From Enterococcus saigonensis (lineage in GTDB: Bacteria; Bacillota; Bacilli; Lactobacillales; Enterococcaceae): a DNA stretch of 64,000 bases. A program made the position numbers and the translations under genes. How positions within the stretch are numbered: position 1 is the first letter of the stretch; each line of letters begins with the position of its first letter. The notes below the pieces were generated by a model. It ran no database searches. It was not told where the DNA came from and saw only the letters and a program-made list of their open reading frames with translations. Shown piece by piece: positions 55,144-62,457 of this stretch. The stretch covers positions 1,307,501-1,371,500 of the forward strand of contig NZ_AP022822.1 in NCBI RefSeq assembly GCF_011397115.1, read 5' to 3'.

Positions 55144-55186
55144 AAAAAAAGTGTCCACCTAAGATACAGCAATCTACAGTGAACAC
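55144..55186 (-). terminator. Second terminator in aro leader
   Basis: On the minus strand GTGTTCAC pairs with GTGGACAC (one G-T wobble), with inner TAGAT/ATCTTA pairing, followed by seven Ts; it ends about 40 bases before aroE. Confidence 0.75.
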
Positions 55187-55218
55187 CTGACATGAAAAAG
55201 ATACTCTTTCAATGGTAT

Positions 55219-55254
55219 AAAAATAGCCACTATAGATTCTTGATCTACGTGGCT
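55219..55254 (-). terminator. First terminator (attenuator) in aro leader
   Basis: On the minus strand AGCCAC-g-TAGAT / ATCTA-ta-GTGGCT followed by ATTTTT. Its 5' arm can instead pair with the upstream element ATCTATGATGGCT (55278-55290). Confidence 0.85.
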
Positions 55255-55277
55255 GTAAAGTCATTACAAAATCCCCT

Positions 55278-55333
55278 AGCCATCATAGATACAAACTGCT
55301 TTGGTTTGTATCCATGTCTTCATGAATACAAAC
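55278..55333 (-). promoter_or_regulatory. Alternating arms 1/2/3 of aro attenuator
   Basis: On the minus strand arm 1 GTTTGTATTCATG (55321-55333), arm 2 CATGGATACAAAC (55304-55316), arm 3 GTTTGTATCTATG (55284-55296). Arms 1 and 3 are near-identical, each pairing with arm 2 over 13 positions including one G-U. Arm 3 extends into the antiterminator sequence (55278-55290). Confidence 0.85.
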
Positions 55334-55389
55334 TATCTAAAATAGCTAAAGTAATAATTATTCAGTTGTGGTTTGCTTTTTCGTAACAT
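55333..55389 (-). CDS. aro leader peptide (Tyr/Phe-rich)
   Basis: An 18-codon ORF, MLRKSKPQLNNYYFSYFR, with RBS GGAGG eight bases upstream. Five of its last seven codons are Tyr or Phe. The TAG stop touches arm 1 of the alternating hairpins. This is the layout of a ribosome-mediated attenuator sensing Tyr and Phe charging. Confidence 0.85.
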   Translation of the reverse strand: MLRKSKPQLNNYYFSYFR

Positions 55390-55423
55390 AAAAAAGACCT
55401 CCGAACTGATTAAGATGTTGTTA

Positions 55424-55452
55424 AGTATAGTGCGAATTTTTAGGTCTGTCAA
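55424..55452 (-). promoter_or_regulatory. aro operon promoter
   Basis: On the minus strand TTGACA (55447-55452), exactly 17 bp, TATACT (55424-55429): a near-consensus sigma-A promoter, about 30 bases from the leader peptide start. Confidence 0.88.
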
Positions 55453-55490
55453 CTAATTTTCGTAAGAAGTAATATTTCTTTCAGTACTTT

Positions 55491-56255
55491 TTACAAATCT
55501 TCTTCAAAAAACAATAGCAAATCTGTCAATGTAAGCTTCTCTTTTTCAGCTTTATTTAAGTCTTTGACAATTGCCCCTTTCTTCAACAGTAACAAGCGAT
55601 TTCCATATTTTAGAGCATCTTCCATTTGATGGGTAATCATCATACACGTTAAATTATTTTCTGCTACTAAATCATTGGTTAGTGACATGATATTTTTTGA
55701 AGTTTTCGGATCAAGAGCTGCTGTATGTTCATCAAGCAATAAAAGTTCGGGTCTTTCAATGGTAGCCATTAGCAAACTTAAAGCCTGCCTTTGACCACCA
55801 GACAAATGACCCGTTGGCGTATCTAAATGATCTTCTAGACCATTTCCTACTTTTGCACACAGTTCTTTAAAATACGCTTTGCGTTCATTTAGTTTCCGAG
55901 AACGCAAAAGCCGTTTTTGTCCTCTGCGTTCTGCTAAAAGTAAATTCTCTGCTACAGTCATACGAGGAGCTGTCCCCATTTTAGGGTCCTGAAAAACTCG
56001 TCCTAAGTATTTCGCGCGTTTTTCTTCACCTAAATTAGTAACATTTTTACCGTCTAAAAAAACTTGACCACCATTCAAAGGCAACGTGCCTGTAACAGTA
56101 TTAAATAAAGTACTTTTCCCTGCTCCATTTCCCCCAACGATTGTGACAAAGTCACCAGAATTTAAAGTTAAACTGACATCGTTTAAAATCGTACGTTCAT
56201 CAGCGACGCCATTTCTAATTTTTTTGATAGCATGTTCAATTAGTAATACACTCAC
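55491..56255 (-). CDS. trpZ: Tryptophan ABC transporter ATPase
   Basis: A 254-residue ABC ATPase: GGNGAGKST, HLSGGQRQALSLLMA, LLLLDEHTAALDP (His rather than Pro after the catalytic Glu) and a switch His in MITHQME. It is third in the trpXYZ operon; the aro promoter begins directly after its stop. Tryptophan specificity is inferred from family context and the leader peptide. Confidence 0.85.
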   Translation of the reverse strand: MSVLLIEHAIKKIRNGVADERTILNDVSLTLNSGDFVTIVGGNGAGKSTLFNTVTGTLPLNGGQVFLDGKNVTNLGEEKRAKYLGRVFQDPKMGTAPRMTVAENLLLAERRGQKRLLRSRKLNERKAYFKELCAKVGNGLEDHLDTPTGHLSGGQRQALSLLMATIERPELLLLDEHTAALDPKTSKNIMSLTNDLVAENNLTCMMITHQMEDALKYGNRLLLLKKGAIVKDLNKAEKEKLTLTDLLLFFEEDL

Positions 56256-56258
56256 TGG

Positions 56259-57140
56259 CTACGCCTCCTTTTCCAAACCGGTTTTTAAATTCAATTTTTC
56301 CTTTAGCGTTGGAATCATTAAGCAAATTGCCAAGATTGTGGAAGAAAATATTTTCAAATAAGTCGTATCAAAGCCTAAATAAATAATTAAGGTGATGATT
56401 GCTTGATAAATAATACTACCCACTACAACTGCAATTAGTCGTTCCAAAAAGGCTAATTCTCCAAATAGCACTTCTCCGATAATAATAGACGCAAGTCCGA
56501 TAACAATTACACCGGTCCCCTTTGAAACATCAGCATAGCCATCATTTTGTGAAATTAAAGCTCCGGATAACGCAATTACCCCGTTTGAAATCGTTAATCC
56601 CAAAATTTTCATCCGATCCGTTTCAATACCTAAAGAACGTGCCATTACCTCGTTATCGCCAGTTGCAATATACGCCTGACCCAAATCGGTATTGATGAAA
56701 AATAGTACTAACATTATGGTAATAACTACTGCAATCAGTCCTAAGATAACAATATCAAAATAATTAGGTAAATTTAAATTTGTAAAAAAAGTTTGAATTC
56801 GTGGAAAATTACTTAATCCTTTGTTAGGACTTTTCATGACGAATAAAATAACTGAATTTAATCCTGCCATAACTAAAATTCCGGCTAAAATTACAGGAAT
56901 TTTTCCTTTGGTAAACAAAATACCCGTTACAAAGCCTGCTATCATCCCGGCGATAACGCCTAATAACGTTGCAATGATAGGATGGATGCCACTGGTAATT
57001 GCAGTGACGCAAATGGCTCCTCCTAATGGAAATGTTCCTTCTGTAGTCATATCAGGAAAGTTTAAAATACGGTAAGTTAAGTAGATCCCGATTCCCAACA
57101 AAGACCATAACAGTCCTTGACCAATTGTTGAAACAATCAT
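56259..57140 (-). CDS. trpY: Tryptophan ABC transporter permease
   Basis: A 293-residue permease with about eight helices of the LivH/BPD_transp_2 type (YRILNFPDMTTEGTFPLGGA, AGMIAGFVTGILFTKGKIPVI). It lies 1 base from the binding-protein gene and 3 bases from the ATPase gene, forming a tight operon. Confidence 0.85.
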   Translation of the reverse strand: MIVSTIGQGLLWSLLGIGIYLTYRILNFPDMTTEGTFPLGGAICVTAITSGIHPIIATLLGVIAGMIAGFVTGILFTKGKIPVILAGILVMAGLNSVILFVMKSPNKGLSNFPRIQTFFTNLNLPNYFDIVILGLIAVVITIMLVLFFINTDLGQAYIATGDNEVMARSLGIETDRMKILGLTISNGVIALSGALISQNDGYADVSKGTGVIVIGLASIIIGEVLFGELAFLERLIAVVVGSIIYQAIITLIIYLGFDTTYLKIFSSTILAICLMIPTLKEKLNLKTGLEKEA

Positions 57141-57141
57141 C

Positions 57142-58179
57142 TTATTTCTTGTCTCCTTTAGCTGTCTGAACTAGTTTCGCATTTTCTTTTAAGTCTGTTG
57201 GTAAAGTCAAGTTGAATTTTGCTAACTGATCTTTATTAATAATTGTATCGCCTTTCGTAAAGGTATACACTGCTGTATCTTCAGGTTTTGATTTCCCGGC
57301 TAAAATTGCTGCGGCCATTTCACCAGTCTTAATTCCAAGTTCTTTTTGATTAATACCGATTGTAGCAAGACCCCCTTGTTCAACCATTGTATCAACAGAT
57401 GGAAAAACAGGAACATTATTTTTATCTGCTTCTTGGTTTACGGTTTCCATAGCATTAGCAATAGTATTGTCGTTGGGAATAAAGATAAAATCAACGGATT
57501 GTGATAATACTTGTACAGCTTGCGCTACTTCATTGGTTGAAGTTACGGCCTTACGTTCAACTGCTAAGCCCAGTTTTTTCGCTTCAGCTTCTGCTTGCCC
57601 CGTCTGGAATTTTGAATTCATTTCAGATGAAGAATACAAAAGTCCAACTTTTTTTCCTGTCGGTATTAGTTTATGTGCTAATTGGATAATTGAAGCTACT
57701 GGAGGTTGATCAGAGACTCCTGTAATATTTCCTCCTGGCTTTTCATTACTCTTCACCAACCCCGCACCTTTAGGATCTGTTACTGCCCCTAAAACAATTG
57801 GAATAGTGGTAGTGGAATTGGCTAGAGCTTGTGCTGCTGGAGTAGCAATCCCAACTAAAGCATCTGCATCATCGCTAATTAATTGTTTACTCATAGTATC
57901 CAACTTACTTTGATCTGCCTGTCCATTTTGAAAATTAATTTTTAGGTTTTTCCCTTCTTCATACCCTTCTTTTTTTAGTCCTTCTTTAACCCCTTCATAG
58001 ATTTGATCCAAAGCAGGGTGACTAACAAATTGTAAAACGCCGACAGTATAGACTTTTTCGTTATTGTTTTCCATTTTTTGATTGCTTGATTTTGAGCTTC
58101 CAAACGCTTGAAAAACTAAAAATCCTACTAAGACAACCCCCAACGCAATTACAGTGTACATTAATCCTTTGTTTTTCAT
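57142..58179 (-). CDS. trpX: Tryptophan ABC transporter substrate-binding protein
   Basis: A 345-residue binding protein of the ABC_sub_bind type (VGVLQFVSHPALDQIYEGVK; GGNITGVSD). An N-terminal helix (about 6-27) ends without a lipobox Cys, so it is probably held by an uncleaved anchor, not a lipid. The RBS is aggagg. It is the first gene of trpXYZ behind a Trp-codon leader. Confidence 0.87.
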   Translation of the reverse strand: MKNKGLMYTVIALGVVLVGFLVFQAFGSSKSSNQKMENNNEKVYTVGVLQFVSHPALDQIYEGVKEGLKKEGYEEGKNLKINFQNGQADQSKLDTMSKQLISDDADALVGIATPAAQALANSTTTIPIVLGAVTDPKGAGLVKSNEKPGGNITGVSDQPPVASIIQLAHKLIPTGKKVGLLYSSSEMNSKFQTGQAEAEAKKLGLAVERKAVTSTNEVAQAVQVLSQSVDFIFIPNDNTIANAMETVNQEADKNNVPVFPSVDTMVEQGGLATIGINQKELGIKTGEMAAAILAGKSKPEDTAVYTFTKGDTIINKDQLAKFNLTLPTDLKENAKLVQTAKGDKK

Positions 58180-58210
58180 AAAATTTCCTCCTAAAATGTT
58201 TTTTGAGATG

Positions 58211-58244
58211 AAAAAAGCAATTTCCTCTAATCGCGGAAATTGCT
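58211..58244 (-). terminator. Second terminator in trpXYZ leader
   Basis: On the minus strand AGCAATTTCC / GGAAATTGCT with a 9-base loop and TTTTTT. Confidence 0.85.
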
Positions 58245-58250
58245 ACAAGC

Positions 58251-58286
58251 AAACAAAATCCGCATAGAGTTGTCTCTATGCGGATT
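58251..58286 (-). terminator. First terminator (attenuator) in trpXYZ leader
   Basis: On the minus strand AATCCGCATAGAG / CTCTATGCGGATT, a perfect 13-bp stem with a 4-base loop, then TTGTTTG. Its 5' arm (GCATAGA) can pair instead with TCTATGC in arm 3. Confidence 0.85.
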
Positions 58287-58300
58287 CATCTCAATATTAC

Positions 58301-58367
58301 CAGCATAGATACAAGTTTTAGAGTTCTCTAAAAAGTTGTATCTATGGAAAAGTCCATCAATACAACT
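58301..58367 (-). promoter_or_regulatory. Alternating arms 1/2/3 of trpXYZ attenuator
   Basis: On the minus strand arm 1 AGTTGTATTGATGG (58354-58367), arm 2 CCATAGATACAACT (58334-58347), arm 3 TTGTATCTATG (58304-58314). 1:2 and 2:3 are mutually exclusive; arm 3 also overlaps the antiterminator TCTATGC. The arm 3 region TTGTATCTATGCTGG matches the aro leader except for one base. Confidence 0.85.
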
Positions 58368-58425
58368 ATCTACGCCAAAATTGCCATGTTAATAAATTTC
58401 TTTTGGTTGCAGTAAATAGTCTCAT
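58366..58425 (-). CDS. trpXYZ leader peptide with two Trp codons
   Basis: A 19-codon ORF, MRLFTATKRNLLTWQFWRR, with RBS gaggtgaa. Trp codons 14 and 17 lie close to the TAG stop, which itself touches arm 1. Trp is the rarest residue, so two in 19 codons upstream of a predicted Trp importer is strong evidence of Trp-sensing attenuation. Confidence 0.87.
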   Translation of the reverse strand: MRLFTATKRNLLTWQFWRR

Positions 58426-58458
58426 GATAGTTCACCTCGTTTTGTTTTATTATAGCTA

Positions 58459-58487
58459 AGAATACCGTAGAATTTTCCGAGCGTCAA
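58459..58487 (-). promoter_or_regulatory. trpXYZ promoter
   Basis: On the minus strand TTGACG (58482-58487), 17 bp, TATTCT (58459-58464). A TATAAT slightly downstream could serve as an alternative -10. Confidence 0.6.
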
Positions 58488-58521
58488 TACTAACTTTAAA
58501 ATTTCAGAAGATTTAAACAGA

Positions 58522-59097
58522 TTAATCATCTAAGTCTTTAATATTCCACATTGGTAGTCGATTTAATTCCGGGATGAATTCATCTGCATAATTTGATAGT
58601 CCATCTACTTCAAACCGATTTTTTTCTACTCCTTTTTCAAAGAAAACAAAGGTCACTTTGCTTGGATTTACTTTATATTTTTTGGCTAAATTTTGGGTAT
58701 CATAGACTAAAGGATAATAGTAAAAAGTTCTGTTTAATTCATCGCCTTTTTTTGCTGCCAATGTATTCATCACTTGCTCGTAGTCACGACCATAAGGTGG
58801 CGCAAACATGACAGAGATGGCATTCGTCGTTTTTATTTCTTGATCTTCGCTACCATAAGCAAAAGTCTTAATTTTTTTACTCTTAATAGTGGGATGAATT
58901 AACTCTACATATTCAGATTGCCGGATATGAGCTACAGCCACAACCATGATGGCAGAAAAAAGAGTCACACCTATAAGTAAACCTAACACTGTTAAAAGGG
59001 CTTTGCGTTGGTTTTTTTCAGCCCAACTAGCAAAATCATCCCATATTTGTCTAAAACCCGCTTTAGCGCTGATAAAAAAATTTTGAATTATCTTCAT
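58522..59097 (-). CDS. Single-pass membrane protein of unknown function
   Basis: A 191-residue protein with one helix (about 32-55, ALLTVLGLLIGVTLFSAIMV) after a cytoplasmic amphipathic start, and an extracellular domain of about 130 residues without Cys. The C-terminal part has strand-helix alternation. No family was recognised. It has a long, possibly structured 5' region. Confidence 0.7.
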   Translation of the reverse strand: MKIIQNFFISAKAGFRQIWDDFASWAEKNQRKALLTVLGLLIGVTLFSAIMVVAVAHIRQSEYVELIHPTIKSKKIKTFAYGSEDQEIKTTNAISVMFAPPYGRDYEQVMNTLAAKKGDELNRTFYYYPLVYDTQNLAKKYKVNPSKVTFVFFEKGVEKNRFEVDGLSNYADEFIPELNRLPMWNIKDLDD

Positions 59098-59201
59098 TGT
59101 GTCTCTCCTAGTAAAATTTATAAGGAAAAAAAGATCAATGACCTACCTTGTTGGAAAATTCTCGTCTTGTATCAAATACCACAACAAGAATCTAGCCAAA
59201 G

Positions 59202-59248
59202 AAACTGCTTAGGCTTAAAAAGGTGAGGTTCCACCTTTCTTGCAGTTT
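59202..59248 (-). ncRNA. Nested hairpin upstream of membrane-protein gene
   Basis: AAACTGC/GCAGTTT (outer) encloses AAAGGTG/CACCTTT. On the minus strand it is followed by alternating CTTGTTG, ACAAG and CAACAAG segments (59144-59192). No riboswitch class was recognised. Confidence 0.35.
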
Positions 59249-59413
59249 GCGTTAAAAAGTATGAAATATGTCAAGCTTTCCAAGTATAAAAAAATACAAA
59301 TCTAAAAATATTATACAAATACGAGTATCAGTTAGGAAAATCAAATTTCGTAACAACATTTCTTATTAATCCTCTTTAATAGTAGCAATGATTAATGATA
59401 ATCGTCAAGATAG

Positions 59414-59442
59414 TTGGCAATTCTTTAAATATTCGCTATCAT
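59414..59442 (+). promoter_or_regulatory. Promoter of DUF1622 gene
   Basis: TTGGCA, 17-bp spacer, TATCAT. Just upstream lies an inverted repeat GATTA-ATGA-TAATC, a possible operator. Confidence 0.6.
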
Positions 59443-59479
59443 AATATCAGTACTTAAAATAACTTTAGGAGGACAACGA

Positions 59480-59875
59480 GTGGATAATATTGGTCATACC
59501 ATAATGCATCTAGCAGTGCCATTATTTGATATTATCATCGTTTTTCTTAATTTTTTATCCATATTAGTTTTAGTTTGGGGCGTAATTATTGCTGGGTATG
59601 ATTTTATTAAATCTGAATGTTCCCATGCCAACCATGTTGAAGCAGCACGGCATAATAACTTTATTCGTAATTTTTTGGGGAGTTACGTCTTATTGAGCTT
59701 GGAGATATTAATTGCAGCAGATATTATTGAGTCTATTATAAATCCCACTTCTGCTGATATCTTACGTCTTGCAGCAGTCGTGATTATCCGAACAGTAATT
59801 TCTTATTTCTTACATCGAGAAATTCAAGACGCTCTTGATAACGAAGAAACAATGAAAAAGCTTCATAAAAAATAA
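59480..59875 (+). CDS. DUF1622 membrane protein
   Basis: A 131-residue protein with three membrane helices and the DUF1622 features: an N-terminal helix ending in GVIIAGYDFI, a charged loop with HNNFIRNFLGSYVLLSLEIL, and IRTVISYFLHREI. The function is unknown. The start is GTG with an aggagg RBS. Confidence 0.82.
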   Translation: MDNIGHTIMHLAVPLFDIIIVFLNFLSILVLVWGVIIAGYDFIKSECSHANHVEAARHNNFIRNFLGSYVLLSLEILIAADIIESIINPTSADILRLAAVVIIRTVISYFLHREIQDALDNEETMKKLHKK

Positions 59876-59910
59876 CTTACGGACTGTACTCTTTTCTGAT
59901 AGCTATCAGT

Positions 59911-59943
59911 TGCCAGATTCTTAATCGTAGAATCTGGCTTTTA
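59911..59943 (+). terminator. Terminator of DUF1622 gene
   Basis: GCCAGATTCT / AGAATCTGGC stem followed by TTTTAT. Confidence 0.75.
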
Positions 59944-59986
59944 TCTGCTATAATATAGTTATTCTGGCATGAAAGAAGGTTACACT

Positions 59987-61687
59987 ATGTCTTTTGATGG
60001 TGTTTTTACCCATTTAGTTACAAATGAATTAACTGATTTATTAGTTGGTGGCCGTATTTCAAAAATTCACCAACCTTATCAAAATGAAATTATTTTGGTT
60101 ATCCGCTCAAAAGGAAAAAACCATAAACTTCTTTTATCTGCTCATCCCAGTTATGCGCGGATACAATTAACTGACATTGCCTATCAAAATCCGGAAACAC
60201 CACCAAATTTTGTTATGATGCTTCGAAAATATTTGGATGGCGCGATTTTAACGAATATTTCTCAGATTGAAAATGATCGTGTAGTTCACTTTACTTTTAA
60301 TAAACGAGATGAATTAGGAGATTTGCAAAACATTCTACTAGTTGTGGAGTTAATGGGTCGTCACAGTACTATTTTGCTATTAAACGAAGCTAACGGTAAA
60401 ATTTTAGACGCAATCAAGCATATTGGAAGCAGTCAAAATACGTATCGTTCTATTTTACCTGGAGCTGTCTATATCACTCCGCCTAAACAAGATTCATTAA
60501 ATCCATTTACTGTCTCAGATGTTTTACTTTTTGATGCACTATCAAAGTTGCCGGAAATTACTGCAAAAGCGTTACAGCAAAAATTTCAGGGTTTAGGTTT
60601 TGACACCGCGCAAGAATTAGCATTTCGTCTAAGAAAAAATGAAAACGATAAAGTAATGACTTGGCATCAATTTTTCGACAGTTTACATTCTGGAATTCCT
60701 ACATTAACAGTGACTGAAACCAAGGAGTTTTTCACACCAGTTCCTTTTAGCTATTTAGCAGAAAATGCTATTAGTACCACCACCTATAAAAATTACAGTG
60801 AACTACTAGATGCTTTTTATGGTGATAAAGCAGAACGTGATCGTGTTAAACAACAAGGCGGACAATTGCTTAAAAAAGTTGAGAATGAATTAGTCCGCAA
60901 TCAGACTAAGCTTAAAAAACGCCAGCAAACGTTAAAAGAATCTGAAAAAGCTGAGGAATATCGGCAAAAAGGAGAACTTTTGACAACTTTCTTACACGAA
61001 GTACCAAAAGGCGTACGTGCTGTTACACTAATGAATTATTATGATGAAGATCGTCCGATTGCAATTAAGTTAAACCCAGCTTTATCTCCTAGCCAAAATG
61101 CCCAAAAATATTTTCACCGCTATCAGAAGTTAAAAAATGCAGTCAAATTGGTCTATCAACAAATTGATGAAGCAAAAGCTGAAATTGCTTATTTAGAATC
61201 TGTTTTGGCACAAATTGAAATTGCAGGGCCTATGGATTTAGATTTCATTCGTGAAGAATTAACTACCCAAGGGTATTTAAAGAAGACGACAAAACGTAAA
61301 AAAGCAACGACAAAATCAAAGCCGGATGAATATCTCTCAAGTGACGGTACAACTATTTTAGTTGGAAAAAACAACTTGCAAAATGACCAGCTAACCTTAA
61401 AAACTGCGCGTAAAACAGATTACTGGTTACACACCAAGGACATTCCAGGATCACATATAATTATTAAAAGTAGCCAACCAAGTGAGAACACCATTTTAGA
61501 AGCCGCCGAACTGGCTGCATATTTTTCTAAATATCGTCATTCTGCGCGGGTACCAGTCGATTTAGTTCAAGTAAAATACATTAAAAAACCAAATGGAGCA
61601 AAACCTGGCTATGTTATTTATGAAAATCAAAAAACGTATTACATTACCCCAGAATCAGACATTATCACACGACTGAAAAAACAATAG
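59987..61687 (+). CDS. rqcH: Ribosome quality-control protein RqcH (NFACT; EfbA/FbpA-like)
   Basis: A 566-residue protein with NFACT-N domain (about 1-170), helix-hairpin region, coiled-coil arms (about 275-435) and C-terminal NFACT-R domain (about 455-550; DYWLHTKDIPGSHIII). RqcH recruits tRNA-Ala to stalled 50S subunits and adds Ala tails; the enterococcal homologue EfbA is also reported as fibronectin-binding. ATG 59987 has agaagg upstream; the ATG at 59969 is rejected. Confidence 0.93.
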   Translation: MSFDGVFTHLVTNELTDLLVGGRISKIHQPYQNEIILVIRSKGKNHKLLLSAHPSYARIQLTDIAYQNPETPPNFVMMLRKYLDGAILTNISQIENDRVVHFTFNKRDELGDLQNILLVVELMGRHSTILLLNEANGKILDAIKHIGSSQNTYRSILPGAVYITPPKQDSLNPFTVSDVLLFDALSKLPEITAKALQQKFQGLGFDTAQELAFRLRKNENDKVMTWHQFFDSLHSGIPTLTVTETKEFFTPVPFSYLAENAISTTTYKNYSELLDAFYGDKAERDRVKQQGGQLLKKVENELVRNQTKLKKRQQTLKESEKAEEYRQKGELLTTFLHEVPKGVRAVTLMNYYDEDRPIAIKLNPALSPSQNAQKYFHRYQKLKNAVKLVYQQIDEAKAEIAYLESVLAQIEIAGPMDLDFIREELTTQGYLKKTTKRKKATTKSKPDEYLSSDGTTILVGKNNLQNDQLTLKTARKTDYWLHTKDIPGSHIIIKSSQPSENTILEAAELAAYFSKYRHSARVPVDLVQVKYIKKPNGAKPGYVIYENQKTYYITPESDIITRLKKQ

Positions 61688-61742
61688 AAAAAGTCCGAAC
61701 AGACCTCCTTCTCAAGCAAGGTTGCCATGTTCGGACTTTTTT
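61688..61742. terminator. Bidirectional terminator
   Basis: AAAAAGTCCGAACA / TGTTCGGACTTTTT between convergent rqcH and carbonic anhydrase genes. Confidence 0.85.
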
Positions 61743-62436
61743 ATTCACAAAAATAAACGATACGGTTTTTCTTATCTTGTAGCGGACGATTATTTCCTTT
61801 TAAAATTTCTTCTTGAAACTGTGATAAAAACGCTCGTGATAGTTGATGACGTGCTTTAAAGACAAACCAGTTAATTGGGCCTTTTGTCGGCGGCGTTGTC
61901 AGTGAACCTACGTAATGAAAGTAAGATCGCTGTTTGGGTAAAAATAGCTCTGGATTGAAAATTTCAATATGCTCGTTTAGATCCCAACGTTGTGCCTTTT
62001 TTAGTGGTCCTTCTGGTAAAATGCCTGGCATAATATCACACAAAACACCTACTACCAGGTTAGTACCGTCACTTTTCATGTGTACCAAATGTATTTCTAA
62101 AGGTGCTTGTTGCTCGTCTAAGATGTGCTCGCTAGGCAGATGGTAATGGATATCAGTTAAACCATATTTTTCGCCTGCAAATACGACATAACTCTGACAA
62201 TCAAAAGGAACAAAATGAATAGTATTTTTAAATTCCTTTTCAGTAAATCTTTCAACTTGATAAAAAAAAGTCAATTGATGTTTTTTATCACCCATAACTG
62301 TATCATTTGTTTCAATTGCAATTGGCGATTGATAAGCAAATTTTGCTCCTTGTGCATACCAATCACACAGGGTATGCCAATATTCTGGACCATTTTTTCC
62401 TCCATAACTCCAAGGAACATCTAAGTTTCGTTTCAT
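61741..62436 (-). CDS. Alpha-class carbonic anhydrase without signal peptide
   Basis: A 231-residue alpha-CA interconverting CO2 and bicarbonate. It begins MKRNLDVPWSYGGKNGPEYW, directly at the catalytic domain. Zn ligands are two His in DIHYHLPSEH and the His in LEIHLVHM; the Thr-Thr-Pro-Pro gate is in GSLTTPPTKGPINWF. Bacterial alpha-CAs usually carry export signals; none is seen, so it is probably cytoplasmic. It is 21 bases after the PH-like gene, in an operon with an ECF sigma factor. Confidence 0.93.
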   Translation of the reverse strand: MKRNLDVPWSYGGKNGPEYWHTLCDWYAQGAKFAYQSPIAIETNDTVMGDKKHQLTFFYQVERFTEKEFKNTIHFVPFDCQSYVVFAGEKYGLTDIHYHLPSEHILDEQQAPLEIHLVHMKSDGTNLVVGVLCDIMPGILPEGPLKKAQRWDLNEHIEIFNPELFLPKQRSYFHYVGSLTTPPTKGPINWFVFKARHQLSRAFLSQFQEEILKGNNRPLQDKKNRIVYFCE

Positions 62437-62457
62437 TGTGCCACCTCACAAGATTTA

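Noticed and set aside
55192..55386. 64-codon plus-strand ORF in the aro leader
   Set aside because: It is the complement of the leader peptide and hairpins, has no RBS, and the minus-strand promoter, SD and terminators explain the region.
59219..59238. T-box, suggested by TGGAACC on the minus strand
   Set aside because: No specifier stem, AG bulge or competing terminator with the right order; only the seven-base bulge-like sequence is present.
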